64,000 nucleotides of DNA from Microvelia longipes (GCA_018340805.1 JACMZG010001913.1:16249033-16313032); one strand, 5' to 3'; counted from the stretch's first letter, positions 11,816 through 24,150 are shown. Translations and numbers: made by a program. The notes: generated from the sequence alone by a model not told the origin.

Positions 11816-12629
11816 GATCATCGTACGCAAAATCTACAGAGTACAATAAAATTTAGAGTGCGTGATACAATTGGCGTAGTAGAAGATTGGGAAGTATCTA
11901 GTCTCTAAGACCATAGTAGGAGTAAGTATAGTTATGGCACCTTTCGGAAACTGTCTCATTTCCAGACCCTATATCACTGTGTTATTTTGCCTATGTACTC
12001 CATCTAAGTATTAGTCTCTTTAATTTGAACAAATATTCTAATACTAGTCTTTGGGTTTGAACAAGTGGTTCCAAACATAGTTAATCTTGTGCCACAGTCG
12101 CCTTGTATACATTTTTCTTGACAATCCACTCTCCTTGTGTTTAAGAAGATGTTCGTTTTAGTAAATCTAAAATTAAATAATATGTTGTTTTTCGTTTTTA
12201 TCTTTGGACTAAAACTAATTATATCTCTAAGGCTGTCTATTGTAAGTTGTTAACACTTGGACCCTTTATATAGACTATTATTATTTTTAGTAAACACTAT
12301 AACGGTTTAATTTTGTTTATAAATAAAGCTAACATGTTTAAGACACTTGAAAATCTCTAGGTATAGAGGTATATTTTCTCTTCCTGTCATTTGCTTCCCG
12401 TTCGCTTATAGCGAGGGATGCATTGTAGAAGCAAAACATAGGATCACCACTTCTTATAGAGATGATCAATAATAAACCTAGTTAAAATATCTACGTATCA
12501 CCATCTACTGTTTCAAGAATTGAAAAAATTAGCATATTTAGCATAGAGTCTCGTTTATTTATTATACAGATAAACTATTCTGACTCATTAAAATTTCAAA
12601 AATTTTATACGACAAATATTTATACAATG
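11816..12629. other. Intergenic DNA, nothing recognised
   Basis: No gene or repeat could be supported. Confidence 0.5.
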
Positions 12630-12800
12630 TACACATATACATATACACTCACACACATACCTATATATACATACATATACACACACATACATACACACAT
12701 ACATATACACACATATACATACATACACACACATACATATACATATATATATATACATATACACATATATACACACATACTCACACACATATATACATAG
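12630..12800. repeat. CATA/CA microsatellite
   Basis: Mixed ACAC, CATA and TATA units over about 170 bp. The Tyr/Cys/Val open frame on the minus strand is a by-product. Confidence 0.9.
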
Positions 12801-13049
12801 AATCGGCTGTAATAAACATAAATATTACTTTATAATAGTTTTACATGAAAAGACGAGTCTGAGAAAAGACTAAAATGATGTAAATACTTATGTAGGATGA
12901 TCTCACTCTTGTCTAAGGTAGTTGTTCAATGATATTTATAGTTTAGTTGACTATGTTCAAATCTTGGCACTTCTAGTCAACATAAAAAGAATGAGTTTTA
13001 ATTAAGTGAAACTATAAATAATTAATTCAACTACTTTAAATTATCTTTA

Positions 13050-13100
13050 TAAAAAATTCGGGGGTGGTGGTCCGCATACCGGGCGAATTTATTTTGAAAT
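13050..13100 (+). mobile_element. MITE-1 tip fragment
   Basis: GGTGGTCCGCATACCGGGCG followed by AATTT and TTTGAAATGCG matches the first 45 bp of MITE-1. The rest of the element is absent. It is either a truncated copy or a solo end. Confidence 0.65.
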
Positions 13101-13960
13101 GCGACTTATATTCTCAGTTTATAGTGAAACAGATTATTTTATAACTTAAAAATTAAAAGTAAGTTAGTTAGTTAATTAGTAAGTTAATTGGTAATTAGAT
13201 TGACCATTGCTGGCACCCGAGTGGTCTCCTCCAGGGCAAACCTTATGACTCAAAGCTGATAAACGAGCATTTTAATAATATTATTATTAATAATTCTTTA
13301 ATAATGAACAATAATTATTGACTAAACACATAAACGTTTCATAATTATCGTATTTGTCAAGGTGTGGTTTTATCTTCACTCAAAAAGATAATCAATAGTC
13401 AATAAAGATAAATTTATCTTTTTTATTTCCGTTTTTATCAATTTTATTGACAAAATTTTAACTTAAAATCAATACAATATGATAGTTTTATTGGTACTCA
13501 ATGTTAATAATTTTTACAAAGAATATTCAACGAGTTTAATGAAATTTAGAATACATATTCGTCATGAGAGACGTAATATGCATTCCAATTTAGAATACCT
13601 ATTAATAATAGGCTATTAGGGATGACTGGACGTCTAAAAATTTAAATCAATAAAGTTAGATTGATTAGTGAGAAATAGCAAAGTCATAGTATCGTGCTTA
13701 AAAATGTTGATTCAACCAACGCTGTGGCCGCTATACTGCCACATGGTCCTTGTCTTATATGTTTATACTACTAGTTTATATAAGTGGCATACTGCCACGA
13801 TATAAGCGAATTTTCAAATGAGTGTATTTGTAAATGTCCAAAAAACATGATTTGTTTACATTACATAATATATTTCGATCGATAAAATCGGAACTAATGC
13901 TGATAATTAAATTGAATTTCCTTTTGAAAAGACCCCACTAATATTCTTTAGGGTGCTGAA
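13101..13960. other. Intergenic DNA, nothing recognised
   Basis: AT-rich with a slightly GC-richer patch at 13715-13745 containing two GCCACA/TGCCAC words. No gene supported. Confidence 0.5.
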
Positions 13961-13966
13961 TCAAAT

Positions 13967-13983
13967 GACACCGGTCCGGTGTC
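13967..13983. repeat. Perfect short hairpin GACACCGG/CCGGTGTC
   Basis: An 8-bp perfect inverted repeat around a single T. It is GC-rich in an AT-rich context. Confidence 0.75.
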
Positions 13984-14010
13984 GATTCAACCTTTTAAAA
14001 CTAATTGGCC

Positions 14011-14041
14011 AGGTGCCCTGACACTTATAGCCAGGGCACCT
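14011..14041. repeat. Strong hairpin, 10-bp GC-rich stem
   Basis: AGGTGCCCTG and CAGGGCACCT are inverted copies around an 11-base loop. It lies 27 bp after the preceding hairpin; no T run follows directly. Confidence 0.8.
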
Positions 14042-14099
14042 TAGTTTAAGTCCTGCTAAGGACGTTAATTTTTATGGTTTTAGCAAATTTTTAAAACAA

Positions 14100-14195
14100 A
14101 GATGTGCTTAATAGGTTGGGGTCATAAAGGGTGGGGGGGGGGTAAGGGTGGGTGGTAAATTTTCGAAAAGCCAAACATGGGGGCTCACTGATCAA

Positions 14196-14266
<71 letters not shown>

Positions 14267-14344
14267 TGTGTGTGTGTATGTACGAGATTTTTGTTCCTAG
14301 ACGTCTCTATGGGGCACGATGCTATTGAACACTTTCTCACATGC
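14100..14344 (-). repeat. (TA)n-associated dispersed repeat, copy 1
   Basis: Read on the minus strand: CCCATAGAGACGTCTAGGAA, CAAAAATCTCGTACATAC, a short CA run, (TA)n at 14197-14262, TATTCTTGATCAGTGAGCCC and a C-rich tail. The same order of blocks occurs at 41875-42085 (without the TA expansion), at 28015-28245, and partly at 61437-61520. The microsatellite is part of the repeat or grew inside it. Confidence 0.7.
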
Positions 14345-14750
14345 GTGCCTAATCTCAATTCGATCGCATCATTTTTCCGCGTTTTATGATTGAGTCATTA
14401 TTGCGGGTTATGACGTCATAAAAATGATTTTCTGAATAGCTCAACTACAGCAGTAGACTGATTTTTGTACAAAATTTCAACTCTCTAGCATAAATACACT
14501 GGGCGCTACGATGATAACACACACACAGACAGACAACAACTTGCGAAAACTCTCAGGAGGCTTAATTCTGGTTTCATCCCGGTTTCGTATTTCCTTGCAA
14601 ATTCAATACTTTTCCTATACTGTATAAATGAGAAAAAGTAATAAAACGAGTATTTCCAACTCGGATAATTCAGGTGAAGTCCCTGTTCCGGATTTCTTGC
14701 AAACTCAATACTTTTTATATTCTGTATACATAAGGAAAAGTAATAAAACC
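14345..14750 (-). repeat. 5S-like repeat, copy C (5' half only)
   Basis: Minus-strand copy covering the 5' part of the family from the GCGGAAAAATGATGC block back to TTACTTTTTCTCATTTATAC. It contains TTGTACAAAATTTCAACTCT and AGCATAAATACACTGGGCGC (plus strand). The 5S-like part is missing. The first approximately 80 bp (the GTATTG...TATA end) is repeated a second time at 14655-14750. Confidence 0.8.
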
Positions 14751-15115
14751 ATCATTCTCAACTGCTTTATTTTTTAAAGCATTTCTTAACTTGGTCTGTT
14801 AATTGTTAAACAATCATAATAGCAGTCATTGTTAACGCTTTCTTTGTTAATTGTCTTGTCTAAGTCTTTTTCAAACACATACTTAGCACATCGTCACTGA
14901 CGATTTAAAAGACTACGAGCTTATAAAGTTTTCATGTAAGGGCTTGGCTTTGTTGGTCAGTGCAGTAGAAAGTGGTTTGATCAAGTCGGTGTTGAAGTTT
15001 TATAGTCGATGCCTTTTAAGTAGATTATCATCCTCACCTACCTCTGTCAAGTTAACCTATATTTGTGAGCATCTTTAGTCCACTATAGACGTTAAGTTTC
15101 CCCAATATTCAAACC
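14751..15115. other. Intergenic DNA, nothing recognised
   Basis: No gene or repeat could be supported. Confidence 0.5.
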
Positions 15116-15790
15116 AATTTTTACTTTTACACATTTATACCGTAAAAACCCGAAATTTAACCTTCATTATCCATTTCAGGTGTAAGACATATCTGAGTAG
15201 TTTTCACAAAGTTGTAGGTCTGTATTTGTGTGTGTTACCATCGTTGCTCCCAATACACTGGGAGCTAGAGAATTGGCACTTGGTATAAAAAATCAATCTT
15301 TAAGTTTATAGTTGAGCTATCCAAAAAATATTTTTGTGTCGTCATAAATCGGTAATAATAACTCAGCTAAACGTTGAAAATGAATGAAACGAGGAATAAT
15401 GTTTCGATTTATTTGATTATATGGCACGCTAGTGCTCATTTATTCTTCATAAATCAAATCATTCATCAATTTCAATAAAATGAATTGTTTTTGTTTTTTA
15501 CAAAATTAAAAAAATGAAAAATAAACCAATTAAATTGAAATTTGGCTGAAGTATCCCTTTACGTTATGAATAAGTGAACTTAGTTTCGTTTTAATAAAGC
15601 AAGTATATCTATGGGTTTTGTTGGATTATAAAAATTAAGCAGCATCGCGTTAGGTCAGTGCCTGGATGAGTGAGCACTCTGAGGGCGAGCAATGCGAGTC
15701 CGATGTAGTGGGGACGAGCGTAGCGAATCCGATGTGGAGACAAAAAGTTCTAAAGTACCCTGTACCCGATTTTTTTCAATCGAGTTTAAC
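15116..15790 (+). repeat. 5S-like repeat, copy D
   Basis: Nearly full-length copy with the same block order as the one at 9805-10635: TTTTACTTTTACACATTTAT, GTAAAAACCCGAAATT, CCATTTCAGGTGTAAGACAT, GTTACCATCGTTGCTCCCAA, TTTTTGTGTCGTCATAAATC, then the 5S-like segment, then GACGAGCGTAGCGAATCCGA and AGTACCCTGTACCCGATTTT at the end. The 5S-like segment (15612-15682) keeps AAAATTAAGCAGCATCGCG, the counterpart of the 5S internal box A, and GGTCAGTGCCTGGATGAGTG. Confidence 0.8.
15612..15682 (+). other. 5S rRNA-like segment in copy D
   Basis: TTGGATTATAAAAATTAAGC then AGCATCGCGTTAGGTCAGTG then CCTGGATGAGTGA aligns collinearly with about 70 nt of 5S rRNA including the box A and box C positions. Diverged, and not a functional 5S gene. 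Confidence 0.65.
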
Positions 15791-15849
15791 AAAATATGAC
15801 ATAATTTATACAGTATAATTCAAGCTGATAAAATTTATGAGGTGATTCA

Positions 15850-16035
15850 ATTGGAGGGTTTTTATGAATGAAATAATCTTTTTTGACATGTTAGGTTTTA
15901 GTCCGGAATTGACGTCATTGCAGGAATAAATAGTAAATTTTCAATGTTAACCGCCTATACCGATTCCTGCAATGACGTCACACGTCATCCATAAAAACAT
16001 CATCATTCCGTAGTTATTGATCCATAAACATGTCG
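15850..16035. repeat. Palindrome bearing TGACGTCA in both arms
   Basis: TGACGTCATTGCAGGAAT at 15910-15927 is perfectly inverted at 15963-15980 (18-bp arms, 35-bp loop). Weak outer similarity (GTTTTTATG against CATAAAAAC) extends the palindrome outward, suggesting a small foldback element. TGACGTCA is the consensus cAMP-response element; both copies are intact, but any regulatory role is only a possibility. Confidence 0.7.
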
Positions 16036-16157
16036 AAGGTCGATTTATGGAAGCCCCCAGATGTCCTATAATCTCCTCTTTCTTGATTGTTCATGGGGTA
16101 ATTGGAATTATAATTATTTATAAGTGACCGCTTGTTTATTATTTGACAATTAACTGA

Positions 16158-16205
16158 TACCGGTCGAGTGGCCGGCCTGTGTAGTGATCAGAAGAATCAC
16201 TACAC
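16158..16205 (+). other. Possible tRNA-derived 5' fragment
   Basis: CCGGTCGAGTGGCCGGC resembles a pol III box A as found in Ser/Leu tRNAs, and GTAGTGAT...ATCACTAC directly after it forms an 8-bp anticodon-arm-like hairpin. No box B is visible, so it is at most a truncated SINE head. Confidence 0.25.
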
Positions 16206-17894
16206 TAGGACTCAACTAATATACTAAAAGTATTAAAGGTTAAGGAAATTCTTTAAAAAAATATTCAGGAAAACTAAGAGCTTGATGTTGTTGTGAAACC
16301 GAAGTATGTTCCCACGCCGCACCGAGTTCTTTTACGATCATTTCTAAGGCAGACCATCGAGGGCAGTTTGGGTTTGGATATGAGTGGGTATAAGCTATCG
16401 AAACATTACAACAACAAGAACAAAATTTAACAAATAATCATTTATAATTCGGGCTCAAAGCTAATACCAACCATTTCTTTTTAAAAACCCATATATGATA
16501 ATATACGTTTATTCATGACGCTTTAAATTGTAAATTTATCTAAGTTAGTAACAGATGCATAGTAACAAAAAATACTACCAACTAATGCTTTACCTAATAA
16601 CTATAAACCCTTTTCAATTCCTGGTTTAAATGTTGCTAATATTTAATACGACACTTTTAAAAATGAAGCTTTTTTTTAGAGGTGCCAGTAGAGGGAGGAG
16701 GGGGCGGTTGTTTTCAGGGGTATGATTGTTCTTTCCCCCCATTTTTAAAAGGAAATTCGCTATGATGGGATGTTTATGACTACAAATATTTTTTTTATAT
16801 AACATTAAGGGTCTTATTTATCTTTTGTAAATGAAGTACAAAAATAAACAATAAGTTGCATATTCTTTCAGCTATATTCTAGTAATGAATATGCTATATT
16901 CTATTTGGGTATATTTGCACATTCTATTATATTATACTGAGACAAAAAGTAATACAATTGGTTCTAAGAGGCATAGAATAAAATACTGATTGACTAAATT
17001 AGTAAACAGAATGCTTACTTACATCTTTTATGAATTATTAATACTCTAATGTGGTTTGTGAATAAAACTGATCACTTATTTTAACGCTAAATTACAATCA
17101 CTTAATATTTTTTTAATGATTATTAAACTTATTGAGTAACAATAAAAAATTGTAGATAAAAAATAGTTAAATATATAAATGAGCTAATACTATAGGATCG
17201 CCCTTGAATGAAGTGGCGCGAGTTATTACGACGCTGTTACAACTATGACTGAGAGTTGTATTGTGGGTATGGTAGTACGGGGGACGCCACGCCTTGGTGG
17301 GATCATCGTTCTCATGACGCCTTATGTTCATCCATATAAATATAAATACAGCTGAGAAAGTTGTTATTTTTAAACAAATGGAAATGCAATTGATGCAACC
17401 TTTGTGTTTGTTTTGGTTTAGTTGTATTATAATATGTTACGATTCTTCCTTAAAAAGATGTTAATAACATGAGTATCACACTTGTTATCATTTAAACCTA
17501 GGCTTACGCATAAAGATATAATACTAGAGGGGGCATAAATAAATAAATAATATGTTTATTTATACTAAATTACAAATAAAATAAAACAATTTGACATAAA
17601 TTTATAGTATAAAATAGGATGGACTCTGAAAAAATCAGTTCTTCCGCCCATCCTGCAATATAAAAAAGTAATAGAAAACAAAAACAAAGGTAGAGAAAAA
17701 TAAAATAAATTTAATTAAATTTGAGATCATTTGAGTCCTTGTTAAATAAACATGACAGTATACAAGAATTATTATTTAATTTTGTAAATGAAACATGAAT
17801 GACTTAAACTATAAAGGCTGAAACACAATATAATTTGAAATTAAAATTGAAATTGAGATAGATTAAATAAAATTTAAGATAGGCATAGCCTATC
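16206..17894. other. Intergenic DNA, nothing recognised
   Basis: A GC-richer patch at 17196-17325 has no recognisable motif. Otherwise AT-rich, without a supported gene. Confidence 0.5.
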
Positions 17895-18170
17895 TTAATA
17901 CATTGAGAGGCCTGAAACATCTTTTTTGGGGCTCTGTGTAACCTCATTAAAACCTCCTCCAAGAATGAGTTAAGGAGGAGGTTAAGGTTATGAGGTAAAT
18001 AATAAATCGTTTGTTTTTGTTTTGATTTATATTTTAAACGTTCTACTCTACAAGTTACTGTATTTTTGTTCTGATTATTTTATTATATTGATAATTGAAT
18101 GGGGCCGCGTTACTTTTCCAATGTTTCAAAATTCAACCAATAGGGCCCTAGTAATATATCTCTATGGGCT
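17895..18170 (+). repeat. Dispersed repeat related to 2160-2450
   Basis: Shared blocks: GGCCTGAAACATC, GGGGCTCTGTGTAACCTCAT, CCTCCTCCAAGAATGAG, and AACCAATAGGGCCCTAGTAA with TATATCTCT. CCTCCTCC...GGAGGAGG (17944-17980) also forms a local hairpin. Diverged copy of an unclassified element. Confidence 0.5.
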
Positions 18171-18982
18171 TATGTATAGTGTAGTAAGCGTATCACACTT
18201 TGGCTTAGCACAGCCAAAGATTATTTAATAAATATGAAAGTCTTTATATTTATTTGGGTAAATTAATATAAATGGTAATATAAAGTTGGGAACTTCTGGG
18301 TAAAATAAAATACCATTTCCCCGCCTTACCAAAATTATTTTATATAATATACTATGTTACGTCCTACACTTCTACATTCACCCTCTTTCATCTTGACGTT
18401 AATTTTAATTAAAACATTATTAAATTAATTTTTATTAACAGACATTAATTAAAAACAAATTAATTTAAAAATATTTTTAAAATCATTTTTCTTTATTTAT
18501 TTGTTTACTTATTTAATTTACTTATTTACTTGAGAATGCTCCGATAAAATGGGGCGTATATAGAAGTGCATAGCAGCGATTCCCTAATTCACCTCGCTTG
18601 AGTTTTCGTTGGGACGCGAGGAATTGATTGGTAAAAGTACATTATTTATAAAAAAAATATGTAGATATACTTTTGAAAAATAACTTCATGAAACAATTTT
18701 TTTATCGGGTGGCAGTAAAGTAGGCACTTTACATCCTCAAAAAAGAAGGTGAAATCCGTTTTTTACAGTCTGCGACAGTTTCGTAGTTTTTTACTGTCGG
18801 TGACAGTAAAAGAGTTTTTTTTTACTGTCGCTTTACTATTAAGTTGACTACAAGTTTATTTTATTACCTTCCTTGTTCTTCCTTTTGTTCATCAATATAT
18901 ATTCGAACGTTTTTGTTAACGAAGTTTTGTTATTTTCGGAATAATGAGTTTTTAATTATTTATTATCAAGTAATTAATAATC
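18171..18982. other. Intergenic DNA, nothing recognised
   Basis: Contains several ACTGTCG/CGACAGT words (18765-18830) that pair into small hairpins. No gene supported. Confidence 0.45.
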
Positions 18983-19042
18983 ATGGATAGTGATTCAGAC
19001 ATTGAAAATACGTCACCAGAATTTAAACTTCTGACCAACTAG
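18983..19042 (+). pseudogene. Possible broken ORF start (MDSDSDIENTSPEF)
   Basis: An ATG opens a frame reading MDSDSDIENTSPEFKLLTN that ends at a TAG. The acidic Ser/Asp-rich start resembles N-termini of some transposon-encoded or nuclear proteins, but 19 residues are not diagnostic. No continuation was found. Low confidence. Confidence 0.15.
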
Positions 19043-19059
19043 GCGATCGAAAGAAATGT

Positions 19060-20185
19060 AATAGCAAATTTTTATACATTATACATTTTGTAGGCATTAA
19101 AATGGTATAGGATAATCGTAGTTAATTCAAGTTTGTTGCTAAACATTAGAACTTCCTTTGATAAAAGATTTTATTCTTTTATTTAATCGCTTTTATGGTC
19201 ATTCCTATTTATAAAAGTTAGTACCTCGTTTTAATAAAAAATACCTCACAAAAGTCATCTTCTCCATTCCGTTCCAAATAATACCACTAAATAACCATTT
19301 GAGCTGTTGATAGCCTATTCTTTAACATGTTTTATTCTTTGCCAAGTTTTATGTTTAGTGTTATACGTCTGCTAAAGGATTATGGTTGGAATTACCCCTG
19401 TACTACACACTTGGGGGATTTTATCTTTAAGTTTGTTTATGACCCACTGTATTATCTCTATAGAATGTCTCTAATTTTTGTTTTATTTTGCTTGCCAATC
19501 TCCTGCAGAAAACAAAGCTTTAATAACATAAAATGGGACACTCTTTTCTTTAATAAGTTGTTCGCGATTCAGCACCTAAAAATGTTTAAAAAATAAAATT
19601 TAACTGAGTAATCAAATCAATTTCTGAAATTTAAAAAAAATAATAAATAGTCCCCATAAATCCAATTTTAATGATATGGAATAAATCATTACAATTGGAT
19701 TTCCACTGCTTATTTCGACTTTTTAAATTAAATCAATTCATGTCTGTAAAAGTCAAGATATTTTTAAACATTTTAAGTGAAAAAAATGTAAATAAAAATA
19801 AATAAAAATACTAATAAATAAAAAATAAACATGTAAATACTCTATTGAGCGACTTTAACAGTAACTATATTTTTGTATCAAATTTGAATTTTTAAATGTT
19901 TTGTATCAATATCAAGTCATGGTATTGTTGTTATTAGACTTCTGAGCATTGACTAAGCTGAGTATTGACATTTCACGGATGGGAAACTTGTAATCAGCTT
20001 CCACAATCAAAATTTACATCTATTTTACTCAGAGAATAAGAAATTGAAAGTGATTGCGCCTTAACAATGAAGGTATGTTATGAATTTATTTTAAATTTTG
20101 GCTTATTTGCCTAATGTTGAAGTAATTAATATTTGTTTTAACTAGAGTAAAATAATTCCACCTCATATACTTGTCAGTTACAATT
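19060..20185. other. AT-rich intergenic DNA, nothing recognised
   Basis: The open frame at 19327-19596 has no family signature and ordinary AT-rich codon content; I do not call it a gene. Confidence 0.5.
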
Positions 20186-20189
20186 CGAA

Positions 20190-20430
20190 AATGTGGTGCG
20201 CAGATCCTCAAACAATCCTTCGCATTCCTTCGCTATGCGAAGGATATGAGATATGCGATTCGATATAAAGGATATGCGATTCGATATGAGAGGCCTTCGA
20301 TATGCGTGCTTCTACTTAGCAATCCGTTTCTTGCTTGTTTACGGTTTATCCTTTATTACCTAAACAGTAGCATTACTGTTTAGTCAATTTTATTTGTGAT
20401 ATTTCGAAGGAAATGCACATGTTTATTGCA
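20190..20430 (+). mobile_element. Diverged MITE-1 left arm
   Basis: GTGGTGCGCAGATCC, TATGCGTGCTTCTACTTAGC, AATCCGTTTCTTGCTTGTTT and AAGGAAATGCACATG follow the order of MITE-1 left-arm blocks. A local CGATATGAGA-like duplication (20235-20305) interrupts it. No right arm was found. Confidence 0.5.
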
Positions 20431-20814
20431 TAGGTTTTACAACAATATGATCATCTACAGTCACTCTTCTTCACAATTATATTGTCATAAAAAAACTGAA
20501 AACGTTAATTCTAGTCTGAAAAAAATCTCGCGAAACCTATCTTTTGTTATAAGGGTCAAATTTTCAGGGATGTAGTACGTACTCTCGGGTCACACTCATC
20601 ATACTATTAACCATACTATTAATCATACTATTAACCATAATCTTATTCGCGAATTTATTTATTTGCTAAAAATGAAATACTCCTGAAATGTTTGTTCTAT
20701 TGATTCATTATGGCTCACAGTAACAAATGATAACATAATGGTAAAATAAGTAACATTTATTTTGGTCAATTTTGGGTAATAAGAAACAATTAATAGTTGT
20801 GTGAAATTCTGACA
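20431..20814. other. AT-rich intergenic DNA, nothing recognised
   Basis: Short local duplication of ACTATTAACCAT near 20600-20640. No gene. Confidence 0.5.
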
Positions 20815-21380
20815 GTCAATTTGATTCTTGGTAAATAAATTATAAACGTTTTATAAAAAATTAGTCAATTTGGCTCTATTAAGAAAATTCATTATGGACG
20901 TTCTATATAAATTATATCAGTGAATTTGGCTCTGAAGAAACAAATTATAGACTTCTATATAAAATATATCTGTGAATTTGGCTCTGAAGAAACAAATTAT
21001 AGACTTCTCTATTAAATATATCTGTGAATTCGGCTCTAAAGAAACAAATTATAGACTTCTATATAAAATATATCTGTGAATTCGGTTCTAAAGAAACAAA
21101 TTATAGAATTCTATATAAAATATATCAGTGAATTTGGCTCTGACAAAACTAATTATAGACTATAATTATAAATAAATTATATCTTTATAATTATATCAAT
21201 AATTATATAAATTATATCATAAATTATATTATATAAATTATAATTATATAATATAATTATAAATAAATATATCTTATAATTATATCAGGGAATTTATCTC
21301 TGAGTAAACAAATTATGAGGTTCTATAACAAATTTGTCTCTGAGGTTCTGTATAAATTCTATTAGTAAATTTAGTCTGAG
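20815..21380. repeat. 52-bp minisatellite, about 6-9 copies
   Basis: The core (20865-21160) repeats TGAATTTGGCTCTGAAGAAA followed by CAAATTATAGACTTCTATAT. The edges are degenerate, and AATTATA-rich filler (21160-21280) separates later copies. Confidence 0.85.
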
Positions 21381-22649
21381 CAAACAAACTAATGACGTTT
21401 TATAAAACAGCTTTTGAGTTTTTGTTTAAATATACAAATTATTGATTGTTAAGATCGAATATGTTGTGATGATGGGGCAATGAAATGATTGATACTTCCA
21501 CTTTGTCTATTTTCCTTTCTATTGTTATATTTTTGGGAAAACATCTTCATTATGTTTCCTTGTACATATTTATGCTTTAAGTTTTTTGTAACTCGATTAT
21601 TTTCTCTAAAACTTTTACAACTTATTTATAATCCCTTACAAAACTTTACTTTTTTTACTGAATTTCTTCAAGCTCATATCTGTACTTCTTACAAAATGTA
21701 ATCTATCTTAATATTATAAAAACTCAATGAAATAACTCTTCTTAGGAATACAATGTTAAGGGGACGGAGTACGTAATATCTGAAAAAAGTTACCACCTAA
21801 AATGCTGTATTTTAGTGCATTAATGGAAATCTACGACTTTTACAGCCGTAAATTACTTTTTTTTATGTTGAACGACTTTTTTTGCTTGCGTTAAATTTCA
21901 ATTTCTTGTAACAACCGTAGATTGTGGAGGGTTATTTTTGCAAAACTTAAATAAAGATGAATTGCTTTTTTTTAGATTTTTTTCCTCTCGTATATCGGAA
22001 TAACTTGTATTTTCATTGTTTATAATTTATATCTAGGATCGGCCATTTTGGGAATAAAAGAGAGCTGGTAAAAATGTTTCATTTGGGAAAAATAAAACTT
22101 GGTTATTGACCAATGGATATTAATTTTTGCTTTGTGCAGTTTATTTTGTGCTCTATAGTTTATTTTGTTTTGATATTTCTATAAAACTACATTCTTAATG
22201 GAGAGGAAGTGCTGTCTTCTTACTTATTGTGATTACTTATATTTATTAAGCTCACTTGTGTTATTAAATCTAATTGTATCTTAATTAAAAGCTGCTTAAT
22301 TATTACTGATTAATTGTGCTAAGCTTAATTATACAGCTTCGTGTTTACACCCTCTCTGTCCGAAGAGTCCTATAACCACTTCTGATATCATTCAGGATCA
22401 TGTTTCTCTTCTCGAACCCTGTTTAAGAAAATAAAATACTGTTGACAGGTCTGGACACTTTGCTCTTTGTATAAAGACACTTGTTACCCTCAACCAGGTT
22501 TGAATATTCCAGTCCTCAAGTGTCCGATACCTTGACCTTCACAGGCGTTTAAATTGGCAACATCACACTAAAACCAAACGTACTGTCAGAATGTTCCTGT
22601 CACGTCTTCTAGACTAGACAGTAGGTCTAAGGCTTAGATTTACTGTTAA
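21381..22649. other. Intergenic DNA, nothing recognised
   Basis: AT-rich. The part nearest 22650 may be remnant of the adjacent RTE element, but I see no coding match. Confidence 0.45.
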
Positions 22650-23460
22650 GTGTATTGTGTTCATCTTTCAGACCTATCATTACCTTTCTTCCCATCTTTT
22701 GAGATCTCATACATTTTTTAAGCTAGACCCGTTTGATATCAGTCTTCAACTCATCCATATCTCTTTTATCTACTCATTCTTGTATTTTATTTTTTATTTC
22801 TTTAGAAATATTAGTAACTTTTTCATCCCTTACATTCATCCTTTTTCTCTTTGCCATCAAATTTCTAATGTTATTTGGTAATCTTTTTTTCATCCTTTTA
22901 TCATTTTCTGTTAATATTTCTATTGTACTTTCTTTTACTGTTTCTACAATCATTTTCTCTTTTTTTCTACATTTAAATGTTTCTCAAACCATTTTTGCTA
23001 ATTTTGCATTCTACTATGCTTTCATACCCTCTCGACTTCAGCTCTTCCAAACTTAATTTAATATATTTGTTAATATATGTTAAATTATATTTTTTAATAT
23101 AATAACTTAATATATTTGTTATTACTTTTATTTTTTCTAAATTTACAGTTTTCTATATTTATTATTGATTTAATAGCTCCGATGATCGCTTCCAGTGTTG
23201 ATTTGATTCTCAGTGTCCACATCGAGAATGGTGTTTTTCCTATTTGTTACCATGTAGTCTATTTCGTTAAAAGTAATCCCATCCGGGCTTGCCCAAGTCC
23301 ATTCCCTCTCAGCTGGTTTATTAAAGGTGTTCATGGCGAAAAGCTTATTATCTGCAAGAAATGAGAGCATTTTTATTCCTCTTTTATTTCTAACACCAAG
23401 TCCGTATTTTCCAATGGCCTCCTCCCCGTCAAATTCACCAAGCTTTGCATTCGTCCCCTT
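22650..23460 (-). pseudogene. RTE-type LINE remnant, 3' part of split copy
   Basis: On the minus strand the first 285 bp encode the C-terminal half of an APE-like endonuclease: NAKLGEFDGEEAIGKYGLGV, then NTFNKPAEREWTWASPDG, NEIDYMVTNR and GSDHRS. This is the N-A-K-G, W-T-W-x-S-P, IDY and SDHR signature seen in RTE/BovB-clade LINEs. It continues into the basic linker before the RT domain (RNLMAKRKRMNVRDEKVTNI, and after a stop KCMRSQKMGRKVMIGLKDEH). The RT domain is not visible. Several frame changes and stops make it dead. Its missing N-terminal half lies at 27657-27932, across the nested LINE. Confidence 0.8.
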
Positions 23461-23471
23461 TGATATATATA
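23461..23471. repeat. Target-site duplication, left copy (TGATATATATA)
   Basis: The 11-bp sequence TGATATATATA is found here and again at 27646-27656, immediately flanking the nested LINE. Its low complexity alone would be weak evidence, but the frame restoration across it supports a true duplication. Confidence 0.75.
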
Positions 23472-23992
23472 GTAAGTAAGTAAGTAAGTAAATATGTATA
23501 TTTACAAATTAAAAACAATAATTAAAATTACAAATAAATGATACATAGTAAGGCATGGCCTAAGCCGTCTGCCTGGAGTTTGTATTCTTACATATATTAT
23601 TATTACATTTATAAATTAAGGTAGATATTTATTAACAGCAAAATATTATTTTAAACATGAGTTAGCCTATAATAAAATTTACTCTACTTAATTTATTTTT
23701 ATTAAAAATAATAGCTTCATGCAATTGAACTCTCTTAATATACTACATACTACAGCAAAACAAAAAGGATATACATTAGATATTCACATGCAAAAATATA
23801 TGTATATAAATACATAAAAATATATATAAATTAAATAAGGTACTATTTTACTACTAGGTGCTATTATATTAATCATTCCATTATTATTATTTTTTATTTA
23901 TTTTATTTACTTATTAATTTATTTTTGTTTTATTTATTTCTTTATTTTTTGAGCGACAATAACAACTTTTATTGCTAATTTATTTATATTCT

Positions 23993-24150
23993 ATATACAT
24001 ATACATACATACATATACATATACACACATATACACATACATACATACATACACATACCTACACATACATATATACATACACACACATATACACACATAC
24101 ACAATACATACACACACAAACATACATACATATGTACATATATATACACA
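23993..24150. repeat. CATA/CA microsatellite
   Basis: Mixed CATA, CACA and TATA units, similar in kind to 12630-12800. Confidence 0.9.

Noticed and set aside
22733..23364. Plus-strand hydrophobic frames of 74-107 codons
   Set aside because: They are antisense to the RTE-type LINE remnant, whose minus-strand reading has recognisable endonuclease and linker motifs.
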